DNA of 64,000 nt, from contig NZ_PZJX01000024.1 in NCBI RefSeq assembly GCF_003034915.1, positions 124,001-188,000 of the forward strand, given 5' to 3'. The notes under the pieces are model-generated. The model saw only the letters and a list, made by a program, of their open reading frames with translations, did no database searches and was not told the origin of the DNA. A program made the position numbers and the translations under genes. Of the stretch, positions 1 to 9,022 are shown one piece after another (the first letter of the stretch is position 1; the number at the start of each line of letters is the position of its first letter). This stretch comes from Mesorhizobium helmanticense. GTDB lineage: Bacteria; Pseudomonadota; Alphaproteobacteria; Rhizobiales; Rhizobiaceae.

Positions 1-27
1 AGTCCTGCCTCATGCGCAAACCGTTCC

Positions 28-55
28 GGGCGGCCGTTGGGTCATCCGGCCGCCC
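28..55 (-). terminator. Hairpin downstream of xylA
   Basis: A 9-bp perfect GC stem (positions 28-36 with 47-55) encloses a 10-nt loop, about 25 nt past the xylA stop codon. No U-tract follows on the minus strand, so it is terminator-like or an mRNA-stabilising 3' hairpin rather than a textbook intrinsic terminator. Confidence 0.45.
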
Positions 56-80
56 CTGACCGGTATGAAACAGCGTTTCC

Positions 81-1406
81 TCAGACGTAGCGATTGACGA
101 TGTTCTCGAGGAGTTCCTGGCGCCCGGACCGGGGCTGCGGCTCGATCTTCTTCTTGACGACGCGCTCGGCGATCTCCTCCAGCGTGCGCTTGCCCGACAG
201 CATCGCTTTGGCTTCCGCGCTGTTCCAGCCGGCATAGCGCTCCGCCAGCGGACCAGACAGCGCCTTGTCCTCGACCATGCGGACGGCGGCCTTGAGCCCG
301 CGCGCGCAAGCGTCCATGCCGCCGATATGGCCGATCAGCAAATCCTGCGGGTCGAGCGACTGGCGTCTCAGCTTGGCGTCGAAATTGGTGCCACCAGTCT
401 TGAAGCCGCCCGCCAGCAAGACCTGATAATAGGCCAGCGCCATCTCCGGCACATTGTTGGGGAACTGGTCGGTATCCCAGCCCGACTGGTAGTCGTTGCG
501 GTTCATGTCGATCGAACCGAAGACGCCGAGTGCATTGGCCAGCGCGAGTTCATGCTCGAAGGAATGGCCGGCCAGGATCGCATGGCCCTGCTCGATGTTG
601 AGCTTGACCTCCTTCTCCAGCCCGAAGCGCTTGAGGAAGCCATAGACCGTCGCGACATCGTAGTCGTACTGGTGCTTGGTCGGCTCCTGCGGCTTCGGCT
701 CGATCAGGATGGTGCCCTTGAAGCCGATCCGGTGCTTGTAGTCGACGACCAGGTTGAGGAAGCGGCCAGCCTGCTCCTGTTCGCGGGCCAAGTCGGTGTT
801 CAGCAGCGTCTCATAGCCCTCGCGCCCGCCCCACAGCACGTAGTTCTCGCCCTTCAGCCGCTTGGTGACGTCGATGCAGCTTTTCACCGTCGCAGCCGCA
901 TAGGCGAACACATCCGGATCGGGATTGGTCGCCGCGCCCGACATGAAGCGGCGGTTGGAGAACATGTTCGCCGTGCCCCAGAGCAGCTTGACGCCGGTCT
1001 GCTTCATCTTTCCGGCAAAATAGTCGGCGATCTCGTCGAGGCGTGCAGCACTTTCCGAGAAGTCCTTGCCCTCCGGCCGCACATCGGCGTCGTGGAAGCA
1101 GAAGTAGGGCGCGCCGAGCAGCGAAAACATCTCGAAGGCGACATCGGCCTTGAGCTTGGCCAGTTCCATCGTGTCGACGCCGCCGGCCTTGGCGAACCAC
1201 GGACGATCGAAGGTCTGGCCGCCGAAGGGATCGCCGCCTTGCCAGGCAAAGGAATGCCAGTAGGCGACCGCAAAGCGCAGATGGTCCTCCAGCCGCTTGC
1301 CGGCGACGACCTCGTCCGGATTGTAGAAGCGGTAGGCCAGCGGATTGGTCGAATCCGGCCCCTCGTATTTGATCTTGCCGATGTCGCCAAAAAATCCGCT
1401 GCTCAT
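81..1406 (-). CDS. xylA: Xylose isomerase
   Basis: Cytoplasmic enzyme that converts D-xylose to D-xylulose, the first step of isomerase-type xylose use. The 441-residue protein has the usual length of the long XylA class. It carries the FCFHD segment with the catalytic His near residue 105, the WGGREGYE signature near 192-199, the EPKP metal-ligand block near 236 and the NIEQGHA block near 270. I chose the ATG that gives the family start MSSGFFG; it is preceded by a GGAGAGGA ribosome-binding site, whereas an upstream extension adds 31 non-conserved residues. xylB lies upstream on the same strand, but a small plus-strand gene and an inverted repeat sit between them, so xylA probably has its own promoter in the 112-bp divergent gap. 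Confidence 0.97.
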   Translation of the reverse strand: MSSGFFGDIGKIKYEGPDSTNPLAYRFYNPDEVVAGKRLEDHLRFAVAYWHSFAWQGGDPFGGQTFDRPWFAKAGGVDTMELAKLKADVAFEMFSLLGAPYFCFHDADVRPEGKDFSESAARLDEIADYFAGKMKQTGVKLLWGTANMFSNRRFMSGAATNPDPDVFAYAAATVKSCIDVTKRLKGENYVLWGGREGYETLLNTDLAREQEQAGRFLNLVVDYKHRIGFKGTILIEPKPQEPTKHQYDYDVATVYGFLKRFGLEKEVKLNIEQGHAILAGHSFEHELALANALGVFGSIDMNRNDYQSGWDTDQFPNNVPEMALAYYQVLLAGGFKTGGTNFDAKLRRQSLDPQDLLIGHIGGMDACARGLKAAVRMVEDKALSGPLAERYAGWNSAEAKAMLSGKRTLEEIAERVVKKKIEPQPRSGRQELLENIVNRYV

Positions 1407-1518
1407 GATTTTGTCCTCTCCGAGATAGTTCTGCCCGATTACCTCAGGCGTAATTGGTTTCGTTCTTCCCTGGGGTGAAAAAGGTCGTGTCAAAGCCACT
1501 CAACGAAGGAGACAGACC

Positions 1519-1881
1519 ATGACCGACCTCAACACCATCGCCCAAAACTACATCACCGCCTGGAACGAAAGCGACGCCGCCCGCCGCCAGGCCTTGCTCG
1601 AGGCGACCTTCACCGAGGATGTCAGCTATCGCGATCCGATCATGCAGGGCGACGGCCATGAAGGCGTCGCAGCCCTGATCGACGGGGTGCAGCAGCGCTT
1701 TGCCGGCTTCCGCTTCTCGCTGAAAGGCCAGCCGGACGGCTTTGCCGACACGATCCGCTTCTCCTGGAATCTCGGGCCCGAGGGCATTGAGTCCGTGATC
1801 GAGGGAACCGACATCGGCGTCATCGAGAACGGCCGCCTGAAAAGCATCACCGGCTTTCTCGACAAGGTCCCGGCGCAGTAA
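1519..1881 (+). CDS. SnoaL/NTF2-fold small protein
   Basis: A 120-residue cytoplasmic protein with the pattern of the SnoaL-like NTF2 superfamily: an N-terminal amphipathic helix (IAQNYITAWNESD), a YRDP segment and a long beta-rich C-terminal half ending in a conserved-looking GFLDKVP tail. Members are small cone-shaped enzymes or binding proteins, and the substrate cannot be read from sequence. The ATG is backed by a strong AAGGAG site 9 nt upstream. It is divergent from xylA and shares a 112-bp promoter region with it, but a link to xylose metabolism is only positional. Confidence 0.75.
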   Translation: MTDLNTIAQNYITAWNESDAARRQALLEATFTEDVSYRDPIMQGDGHEGVAALIDGVQQRFAGFRFSLKGQPDGFADTIRFSWNLGPEGIESVIEGTDIGVIENGRLKSITGFLDKVPAQ

Positions 1882-1910
1882 GGTCTTCTGGGTAAGGCGG
1901 GCGTGAAGCA

Positions 1911-2064
1911 CCCCCCTCTGGCCTGCCGGCCATCTCCCCCTCAAAGGGGGAGATTGGCTGTCACGCAGCCCTTCGCCAATCGCCGACGTTGAAAAAAGTG
2001 CGGCAGCGTCAACGCTGCTGATCTCCCCCCTTGAGGGGGAGATGGCCGGCAGGCCAGAGGGGGG
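1911..2064. repeat. Intergenic inverted repeat with 44-nt arms
   Basis: Two 44-nt arms, 1911-1954 and 2021-2064, are reverse complements with a single mismatch (43 of 44) around a 66-nt spacer. Each arm also contains its own short palindrome (CTCCCCCTCAA...GGGGGAG). It fills the gap between the convergent SnoaL gene and xylB. No ORF or target-site duplication is obvious. It looks like a non-autonomous palindromic (MITE or REP-like) element of the kind scattered through Mesorhizobium genomes, and the transcript could fold into a long hairpin that terminates both neighbours. Confidence 0.8.
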
Positions 2065-2075
2065 TAAGCGCCCGC

Positions 2076-3530
2076 TCACGCGGTTACAGCCCTGATCGCC
2101 GGATAGAGCGCCCGGTAGCGCTGGTAGGCCTCGGCATAGGCGCCACCGAGCGCCGCGTCCGGTTCGATCGAGGCATCGGTGTCCGGCGCCGTGCAGACGG
2201 CAAGCGGATCAGCACCTGTCGCCGCGATCAGGCCAAGCCGGGCCGCACCGAAGGCGGCGCCGAAATCGCCGTCGGCGGGAATATCGACAGGCAGGCCGAG
2301 TGCTGTGGCAATCGCCTTCAGCCAGTAGCGCGAACGTGAGCCGCCGCCGATCGCCGTCACCCGGGTCAAGGTCGTACCGGCCTTGGCCAGCGCTTCCAGA
2401 CTGTCGCGGAAGGCGAAGGCGACGCCTTCGAGCACCGCCTGGGTCAGCACCGCGCGGCTGGATTCGTGCGCCAGTCCCGTGAACGAGCCGCGAATGGCGG
2501 AATCATTGTGCGGCGTGCGCTCGCCGGAGAGATAAGGCAGGAAGGTGACGCCGCTCGGCGCCTTCAGCGTCTCGCCGAGTTCGGCGGTCAGGTCGCCGGC
2601 GCCTTTCCCTGATATCTCAGACAGCCAATTGAGCGAATCGGTCGCCGACAGGATGACGCCCATCTGGTGCCAGGTGTTGGGCAGTGCATGGCAGAATGTA
2701 TGCACCGCGCTTGCCGGATTGGGCAGGTAGGCGGCATTGGCGGCAAACAGCACGCCCGACGTGCCGAGCGAGACGAAGGCATGGCCTTCGCCCACCGTGC
2801 CCATGCCGCAGGCCGAGGCCGCATTGTCGCCGGCGCCGCCGGCGATCGGGATACCGGCCTGCATCCCCCATTTTGAGGCCAGTTCGCCGCGCAAGGCGCC
2901 GGCTTTGGCCGTGCCTTCGACCAGCGACGGCATCTTGTCCTCATCGAGAGATGTTGCTGCAAGCAATTCGGCCGACCAGCGCCGCTTTCCGACATCGAGC
3001 CAGGAGGTGCCGGCCGAATCCGACATCTCCGAAATATGTTCACCGGTCAGCCAGAGCCGCAGGAAATCCTTCGGCAGCAGTACCTTCGCCACCTTGGCAA
3101 AAACGCCGGGCTCGTTGTTCTTCACCCACGCGAGTTTCGGCGCGGTGAAGCCGGGAAAAACGATGTTGCCAGTCAGCTTGCGAAAGCGCGGGTCGGCGTC
3201 GAGCGCGGCCGCTTCGACATGGCTGCGCGTATCGTTCCATAGGATGCAGGGGCGCAGCACCTTGGCGCCGGCATCGAGCAAGGTGGCGCCATGCATCTGG
3301 CCGGAAAGGCCGATGCCCTTCACCGCCGCAAGCTGTTTTGGATGGGACGCCTTGAGCTCGGCGATCGCTTCTTCGCAGGCGCGGATCCAGTCGTCGGGGT
3401 TCTGCTCGGACCAACCGGGATGCGGCCGCGACACTTCGAGCGAACCATGGCCGGAACCGACGATGGTCTGTCCGGCATCCATCAACAGCGCCTTGACGCC
3501 CGACGTGCCCAGATCGAGCCCGAGATACAT
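2076..3530 (-). CDS. xylB: Xylulokinase
   Basis: FGGY-family kinase that phosphorylates D-xylulose with ATP to xylulose 5-phosphate, feeding the pentose phosphate pathway. The 484-residue length is normal. The N-terminal actin-like fold starts with LGLDLGTSGVK (phosphate 1 loop), GLSGQMHG lies near residue 73, the catalytic-region GGAGDNAA block near 235, and the C-terminal ATP-binding GGGSRSRYW block near 400. The start is the ATG 20 nt after a long AT-rich palindrome and directly behind a GGGAGGAAATC ribosome-binding site. It is co-oriented with xylA but separated from it by other sequence. Confidence 0.96.
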   Translation of the reverse strand: MYLGLDLGTSGVKALLMDAGQTIVGSGHGSLEVSRPHPGWSEQNPDDWIRACEEAIAELKASHPKQLAAVKGIGLSGQMHGATLLDAGAKVLRPCILWNDTRSHVEAAALDADPRFRKLTGNIVFPGFTAPKLAWVKNNEPGVFAKVAKVLLPKDFLRLWLTGEHISEMSDSAGTSWLDVGKRRWSAELLAATSLDEDKMPSLVEGTAKAGALRGELASKWGMQAGIPIAGGAGDNAASACGMGTVGEGHAFVSLGTSGVLFAANAAYLPNPASAVHTFCHALPNTWHQMGVILSATDSLNWLSEISGKGAGDLTAELGETLKAPSGVTFLPYLSGERTPHNDSAIRGSFTGLAHESSRAVLTQAVLEGVAFAFRDSLEALAKAGTTLTRVTAIGGGSRSRYWLKAIATALGLPVDIPADGDFGAAFGAARLGLIAATGADPLAVCTAPDTDASIEPDAALGGAYAEAYQRYRALYPAIRAVTA

Positions 3531-3551
3531 GATTTCCTCCCACTGCCATTA

Positions 3552-3574
3552 ATTTTTTCGCGTCTCGAAAAAAT
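3552..3574. promoter_or_regulatory. AT-rich palindrome upstream of xylB
   Basis: A perfect 9-bp inverted repeat, ATTTTTTCG with CGAAAAAAT, is separated by 5 nt and sits 22 nt upstream of the xylB start. It contrasts strongly with the GC-rich surroundings. It could be an operator for a sugar regulator or part of the terminator of the TPR gene that ends 39 bp upstream. The sequence alone does not decide this. Confidence 0.5.
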
Positions 3575-3612
3575 CTGGCTCGACCAGTTTTTAAGGCAAG
3601 ATCGGTCGCGGG

Positions 3613-4935
3613 TCAATTCTCGGACAGATCGGCCGCGCGTCGCGAAAACAGCGCCGACAGCGGACTGTCGGGCCGCGCCAGCGCGCGTTCCGCGGTCAAG
3701 GCTCTTGCCACCGCCCCATCGCCGGAGCGCAACGCCGCCTCGATCAGCGTCAGATCGATGACGTCGCGCTGCGCATGGCTGCCGCCGAAGCGGTTGGCGA
3801 TCGCCCGGATCGGCCGGATCAGGCGCACGGTCTCGGCGTAGTTGCCGTCGCCGAACGCCTTGATGGCGAGCGTCAGGGGATGGCCGACATCCCGCGTGAA
3901 GGCCGCATTGTCGTCATTGCCACGCATCGCTTCGCGCTGCGCCTCGAGCAAGCTGCTTGCACGCGCTTCGAGACCGGCGCCGACGAACGCCATCATGGCG
4001 TGCGCATCGTTGAAGGCATAGTTGCCGCCGCCCGCCTTGTGCCAGTTGGCGGCGAGTGCTGCCCAGCGGTCGCCGACATCGACGCCGCCGAGGTAGAGCC
4101 GCCACAGGATCGCCGAGGCATCGACCATGTTGAGCGCCAGCGGCGACCCGTCGCCGTAGATTGGCCCGTCATAAAGCGCCAGCACCTCGTCGGTCTCGCC
4201 GAGATCGTAGTGGAACAGCGCCAGATGCCACCAATTGTGCACCTTGAGGAAGCTTTCCCGCGTCCACGCCTCGGGGTTGGCGCGCATCCAGGCAATGCCA
4301 TCCTTTTGCCGGCTCTGCATTTCCATGACATGGGCGACGGCATGCTGGGCCCAGCCGTCGCGCGGCTCGATCTCGACCGCGGCGCGGCCAAGCTTTTCGG
4401 CCCGCGCATAGTCGCCCATCTCTTCCAGCCCAAACGCCTGCATCCCCAGTACGGCATGGTAGCCCGGCATGCCGGGCTGCCAGGAGGGCAGCGCGCGGCC
4501 GATGCGGTCGCGCAGCATGCGCGAATTGCCTGTGAAGAAGTCTACCTGGTGCCCGGTCAACAGCGCCACCAGGTCGAGCGGGGTATCGATGGCGATGTCC
4601 TCGAGGATACGCGATGCCTCGTGCCAGCGTCCCCATGCGAGATGGCCAAGTGCGGCGACATGCGCCTGTTCGCGCGTTGTTGCGGCAAGCGGCAGCGCGG
4701 CCTCATGGCAGGTCCTGGCCACCGTCGTCGCCTCGCGCTCGGTGGCGAGGCCAAACAAATAGCCCTTGAACACATGCGCCATGACGAAATCAGGATTTGC
4801 CGCGATCGCGCGATCGACAGAGCCGATCGGGTCGCCGATGAAGCATTGCAACTCACGGACAGCCTGGCTGTAGGGCGAGAACCCGGCTTCCGTCGCGCCT
4901 GAAAAAGTCAGGCCGAATGCATTCCTGACTGCCAT
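3613..4935 (-). CDS. Tetratricopeptide-repeat protein (StaR/TTC38-like)
   Basis: A 440-residue, largely helical protein without a signal peptide. It has the layout of the TTC38/StaR-like TPR family, with repeated helix pairs containing Ala/Gly/Tyr patterns such as MAHVFKGYLFGLATE, DYARAEKLGRAAVEIEPRDGWAQHAVAHV and SLLEAQREAMRG. Such proteins are protein-interaction scaffolds; no catalytic site is visible and the role is unknown. The start was placed at MAVRNAFG, where homology-like sequence begins. A longer frame upstream encodes Cys- and Phe-rich low-quality sequence and was not used. It is the only gene between the xylB promoter and the divergent autotransporter. Confidence 0.75.
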   Translation of the reverse strand: MAVRNAFGLTFSGATEAGFSPYSQAVRELQCFIGDPIGSVDRAIAANPDFVMAHVFKGYLFGLATEREATTVARTCHEAALPLAATTREQAHVAALGHLAWGRWHEASRILEDIAIDTPLDLVALLTGHQVDFFTGNSRMLRDRIGRALPSWQPGMPGYHAVLGMQAFGLEEMGDYARAEKLGRAAVEIEPRDGWAQHAVAHVMEMQSRQKDGIAWMRANPEAWTRESFLKVHNWWHLALFHYDLGETDEVLALYDGPIYGDGSPLALNMVDASAILWRLYLGGVDVGDRWAALAANWHKAGGGNYAFNDAHAMMAFVGAGLEARASSLLEAQREAMRGNDDNAAFTRDVGHPLTLAIKAFGDGNYAETVRLIRPIRAIANRFGGSHAQRDVIDLTLIEAALRSGDGAVARALTAERALARPDSPLSALFSRRAADLSEN

Positions 4936-5252
4936 GCGATGCTCTCTGGTTGCCTTTCGGACTTTAATGCCTGTCGCGCAAAAGTACGCAACGGTTTTGG
5001 GATAACGAGATTCACAAAACAGGGAAGTAAAGCGCATCACATAGGTTCGTTCAAACGCCGCACGCCTTAGGTCCAACGCAATCATAAAGCATGGGCCATA
5101 ACTGTGCCATCCTTGCATCGTGCAAGGTCTATCCGAGTATCCTTTGCAGTTTATCAACCATGTGACGGAGATTAGCCTTTGTAAAACCGCACGAATTATG
5201 GCTTCATTGCGGCAGGGGTGGGGCTTGAATCGCGAATTCGGGGAGTCACGCG
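4936..5252. other. Divergent intergenic region
   Basis: This 317-bp, relatively AT-rich gap lies between the TPR gene and the autotransporter and must carry both promoters. The clearest structure is a perfect 7-bp dyad, CCTTGCA-TCG-TGCAAGG, at 5111-5127, which could be an operator. I see no convincing small gene or RNA. Confidence 0.5.
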
Positions 5253-8093
5253 ATGCGGCACCATGAAATCGAACGGCCTGATGGCTGCGCGCGCAGCGCT
5301 GACAAAAGCGTTGCTTCGGCGTGCCGGAAATCCCAGGTATTTAATCATTGGCTAATATACTTGCTTGCCACGACGTCGTTTGCGTTGCTGCCCAATTCAG
5401 TGGCCTTCGCTGCCTGCGTCCTGGTTCCATCCGCCGGAAATAGCTCTTTCATCTGCGACAGCGGCGATTCCGGCGGCAGCCTTACCGACACTGATGGTGA
5501 CAACACGCTGACCTTTCCCGCCGGCGGCACCGGGCAGGTGAGCGGCAGCGTCACCTTTGGCGCCGGCACCGACCGCATCGATATGCAGTCCGGCACCATC
5601 ACCGGCGCCGTCGATCAGGGCAACGGCACGGATTTCTTCACCATCGGCGCCGGCACCGTTGCCGGCAATGTCCAGCAGGGCTCGGGTATCGACGATTTCA
5701 ACATGAGCGGCGGCCAGCTCGGCTCGCTCAACCAGGGCGACGGCCTTGACACCTTCACCATGTCGGGCGGCCGCATCGTCGATTTCTTCGACGATGGCGA
5801 CCATGCGGTGATGACCGGCGGCCGCATCGGCCGCGTCAACATGAAGCTCGACGACAATTTCTTCGACATGTCCGGCGGCACCATCGACCGCAATCTCGTC
5901 ACCGGCTTTGGCAACGATACGATCATCCTTTCCAACGGCACGATCGGCGGCAATATCAGCGTCAGCGGCGGCACCGACAGCGTAACAGTGACCGGCGGCT
6001 CGGTCGGCGGCGATGTGTTGATGAGTTTCGGCACCGACAATTTCGTCTGGAACAATGGCGGCATCATCTATGGTTCTGTCGACCTCGGCGGCGACAATGA
6101 CACTCCGACGCTGAGCAATCTGACCAATGCCAATCTCGGCGGCACCAATGCGCTGAACGGCGGTCTCGGCACCGATGCGCTGGTCTTCGACAATGTTGCG
6201 CTGGACGGCATCGACCGGGTCCAGAACTGGGAAACCATCGAGGCCACCAACGACACCGAATTGACGCTGGACGGCAATCTGGTGCTTGGCGACAGCGGCA
6301 CGGGCACAGGTTCACTTGATGTTGACGCGTCGAGCACCTTGTTCGGCGGCGGCTTCAATGCCTCGATCCAGGCCTTCACATCGGGCCAATTGGCTTCGGT
6401 GACCAATGCCGGCCGCATCGACCTGACCAATGGCCCCGCGGGCGCTGCCGACAGCCTGACGATTTCCGGCAATTATGTCGGGCTGGGCGGTCTGCTGCTC
6501 ATCCAGACCGAGCTTGGCGACGACAGCTCCGCTTCCGACAGGCTGATCCTGTCGGGCGGGACGGCGTCCGGCTCGACCGGTATTTCCGTGATCAATTTCG
6601 GCGGTGCGGGCGCTTCGACCACGCAGGACGGCATCATGGTCGTCCAGGCGATCGACGGCGCCACGTCAGGCGCCACCACCTTTGCGCTCGATGCGCCGGT
6701 CGCGGCCGGCGCCTTCGAATATTATCTGTTCAAGGGCGGCGTCAGCGCCGGCAGCGAGGAGAACTGGTATCTGCGCTCGACGCTGACCACGCCTGCGCCG
6801 CCTGCCCCTGCGCCGCCGCCGCTCGAACCGACCGAGCCGCCGCCGCCGGTGCCGCCGGAGACCGCGCCGCCACCGCCGCAGTCGGAATTGCCGCCGACAC
6901 CGCCGCCGACCGAGGGCGACATCAACAATCCGCCCGTCGATCCGACGCCGCCGGTTGAGGTCGCTGATCCGGAGCCCGAGGGGCCGCCTCCGGCACCGCC
7001 AAGCCCGCCGGCGGAACCGCCGCCGCCACCGCCGCCAGTGCCGGTGGATGTGCCGGTTCTCCCGGTGCCGACGCTGCCTGGCCCGCCGCCGGTGCAGCCG
7101 GCCCCGCCAACACCGGGAGCCACGCCGGTGGAGGCAGCCGAGATCCAGCTCTATCGCATCGAGGTGCCGGTCTATTCGGCCGTGCCACCGGTTGCCGAGC
7201 ATCTGGCCATGGCGACGCTTGGCACCTTCCACGAGCGGCGCGGCGAGCAGAACCTGCTGTCGAACACCGAACTGTCGCCGGTCTGGGGCCGCATCTTCGG
7301 ACAGGATGCCGAGATGGCCTGGTCGGGCACCGTCGCGCCGTCCTTCGACGGCACCGTGTTTGGCCTGCAGGCCGGCTTCGATGCATTCGGCTGGGAAAGC
7401 GCTTCAGGCATCAACCGCGTCGGACTGTTCATTGCCTATGGCCGCATGAATGGCGACGTGCGCGGCCAGGCGCTGGGATGGAACAATCTGTCGGTCGGCG
7501 GGATCGATCTCGACGGCACCAGCCTCGGCGGCTACTGGACCCATATCGGCCCAAGCGGCTGGTATCTGGACGGCGTCGTGATGGGAACGTTCTTCGGCGG
7601 CACGGCGAGTTCGTCCCGCGGCATCGGCATCGATGTCGATGGAACCGGCATCACCGCTTCGCTCGAAGGCGGCTACCCGTTTGCGCTGGCCGAGGGCTGG
7701 ACGCTCGAACCGCAGGCGCAACTGGTCTGGCAGCATTTGTCGCTCGACGGCACCGAGGACAGTTTCTCATCGGTGTCGTTCGACCTCGACGACAGCGTCA
7801 CAGGCCGGCTGGGGCTGCGGCTGCAAGGCGAGACCGTCATGAACGGCATGGCGCTGCAGCCTTACCTCAAGGCCAATCTGTGGCACGATTTCGGCGGCAC
7901 CGACCGCGTCGACTTCGACGGCACGGATATCTCGACCGAGGGCGACTCGACGTCGTTCGAGTTTGGCGGCGGTCTCGTCGCCAAGGTGACGGACAAGGTC
8001 AGCATCTTCGCCACCGGCGACTACACCACCAATCTCGGCGGCGACAAGCGGCGCATCCTCGAGGGCAATCTCGGCTTCAGCGTCAAATGGTGA
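5253..8093 (+). CDS. Autotransporter with beta-helical passenger and Pro-rich linker
   Basis: A 946-residue type V secretion protein. An extended N-terminus precedes a hydrophobic signal segment near residues 32-53 ending in AFA. The passenger, about residues 75-300, consists of roughly 20-residue repeats of the form GTDxFxMSGGxIxGxVxxG, as expected for a parallel beta-helix. Residues about 513-626 are a very long Pro-rich, acidic linker. Residues about 660-946 have alternating beta strands and end in NLGFSVKW, matching the C-terminal translocator barrel that inserts in the outer membrane. It stands alone between divergent and convergent neighbours. The likely role is a surface or secreted adhesin-like structure; no protease or lipase motif is visible in the passenger. 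Confidence 0.88.
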   Translation: MRHHEIERPDGCARSADKSVASACRKSQVFNHWLIYLLATTSFALLPNSVAFAACVLVPSAGNSSFICDSGDSGGSLTDTDGDNTLTFPAGGTGQVSGSVTFGAGTDRIDMQSGTITGAVDQGNGTDFFTIGAGTVAGNVQQGSGIDDFNMSGGQLGSLNQGDGLDTFTMSGGRIVDFFDDGDHAVMTGGRIGRVNMKLDDNFFDMSGGTIDRNLVTGFGNDTIILSNGTIGGNISVSGGTDSVTVTGGSVGGDVLMSFGTDNFVWNNGGIIYGSVDLGGDNDTPTLSNLTNANLGGTNALNGGLGTDALVFDNVALDGIDRVQNWETIEATNDTELTLDGNLVLGDSGTGTGSLDVDASSTLFGGGFNASIQAFTSGQLASVTNAGRIDLTNGPAGAADSLTISGNYVGLGGLLLIQTELGDDSSASDRLILSGGTASGSTGISVINFGGAGASTTQDGIMVVQAIDGATSGATTFALDAPVAAGAFEYYLFKGGVSAGSEENWYLRSTLTTPAPPAPAPPPLEPTEPPPPVPPETAPPPPQSELPPTPPPTEGDINNPPVDPTPPVEVADPEPEGPPPAPPSPPAEPPPPPPPVPVDVPVLPVPTLPGPPPVQPAPPTPGATPVEAAEIQLYRIEVPVYSAVPPVAEHLAMATLGTFHERRGEQNLLSNTELSPVWGRIFGQDAEMAWSGTVAPSFDGTVFGLQAGFDAFGWESASGINRVGLFIAYGRMNGDVRGQALGWNNLSVGGIDLDGTSLGGYWTHIGPSGWYLDGVVMGTFFGGTASSSRGIGIDVDGTGITASLEGGYPFALAEGWTLEPQAQLVWQHLSLDGTEDSFSSVSFDLDDSVTGRLGLRLQGETVMNGMALQPYLKANLWHDFGGTDRVDFDGTDISTEGDSTSFEFGGGLVAKVTDKVSIFATGDYTTNLGGDKRRILEGNLGFSVKW

Positions 8094-8100
8094 GACAGCA

Positions 8101-8137
8101 CCCCCACCCCACAAGAGGGAGGGGCTAGGGGTAGGGG
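8101..8137. terminator. Inverted repeat between convergent genes
   Basis: A 10-bp near-perfect stem (8101-8110 with 8128-8137, one mismatch) lies between the convergent autotransporter and LysE genes. It is G/C-only in the stem and lacks a clear U-tract, so it is a possible bidirectional terminator of modest confidence. Confidence 0.35.
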
Positions 8138-8171
8138 TCCTCTTCGCAAGAATCTATTGCGATTGCCCAGC

Positions 8172-8795
8172 TTAGTTCCCGGAGCGCATCGCCATCGTGG
8201 CGATGCCGGCGCCGACCAGCAGCGTGCCGCCGGTTCGGTTGAAGATGCGGATCGCCCGGGGATTACGCACCACGTCGCGCGCCCTTGCCGCGATCAGCGC
8301 GTAGCCGAAGGCATTGGCGAAGGCGAGCGCCAGGAAGGTCGTCTCGAAGATCAGCATCTGCGTCCAGAAATCGGCATGCCGGTTTAGGAACTGCGGCAGG
8401 AAGGCGACGAAGAAGGTGATGCTCTTCGGGTTGAGCGCGGTGACCAGCCAGGCATGCCCCATCATCTTGGCCGAGGACACCGCATCGGTGCGCGGTTCGG
8501 CCCGGAGCGCGCCGCCGGCGCGAAACAGCTTGATGCCGAGATAGATCAGATAAACCGCGCCGATCACCTTCAGCACCGTGAACACGGTGGCCGAGGCCGC
8601 CAGCAGCGCGCCGATGCCTAGCATCGACAGCGTCATCGCGGTGAAGTCGCCAAGCGCCACGCCGACCGCCATCGGCAGCGCGGTGCGCCAGCCCTGGCCA
8701 AGCGCATAAGACACGACCAGAAGGATGGTCGGGCCCGGAATGACGAGAAGGATGGCTGAGGCGGCGGCAAACGCGGCCCAGTTTTCGAAGGACAT
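8172..8795 (-). CDS. LysE/RhtB-family exporter
   Basis: A 207-residue inner-membrane protein with about six hydrophobic segments. It begins with the family hallmark of a short polar start followed by ASAILLVIPGPTILLVVSYALGQG, where the PGP turn and the glycine-rich first helices are typical of LysE/RhtB amino-acid and metabolite exporters. The loop near residue 110 and the Asn-Pro-Lys (LNPKSITFF) block of the second half are also present. The start is the ATG behind AAGGAGACAAAC. The exported substrate cannot be inferred, and no LysG-type regulator is adjacent. Confidence 0.88.
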   Translation of the reverse strand: MSFENWAAFAAASAILLVIPGPTILLVVSYALGQGWRTALPMAVGVALGDFTAMTLSMLGIGALLAASATVFTVLKVIGAVYLIYLGIKLFRAGGALRAEPRTDAVSSAKMMGHAWLVTALNPKSITFFVAFLPQFLNRHADFWTQMLIFETTFLALAFANAFGYALIAARARDVVRNPRAIRIFNRTGGTLLVGAGIATMAMRSGN

Positions 8796-9022
8796 GTTTG
8801 TCTCCTTGAGCGCAAAGAAAAGGATAAATCCTTGGGCGCGTGAGGATGTAAAGAGGCAATGTCGAAAAACTGCCGCCTGCCGGTTCGGCATGTCCGGAGC
8901 TGCGCAGCAAATCAGGGTCAAGGGCAACCGGCGGCTCTTCACGCTTTTTCAACCATGATTGGTGAAAATGCCTGCTATCCGGCCGGACCGTGCTTCCCGC
9001 CGATAGCGTAGGGTTTGGGTAG

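Noticed and set aside
327..1478. Long plus-strand frame opposite xylA
   Set aside because: It is an antisense shadow in a GC-rich genome; the xylA motifs on the other strand explain the region completely.
6666..7232. Arg-rich minus-strand frame opposite the autotransporter linker
   Set aside because: The composition is the antisense of the Pro-rich repeats, not a real coding signal.
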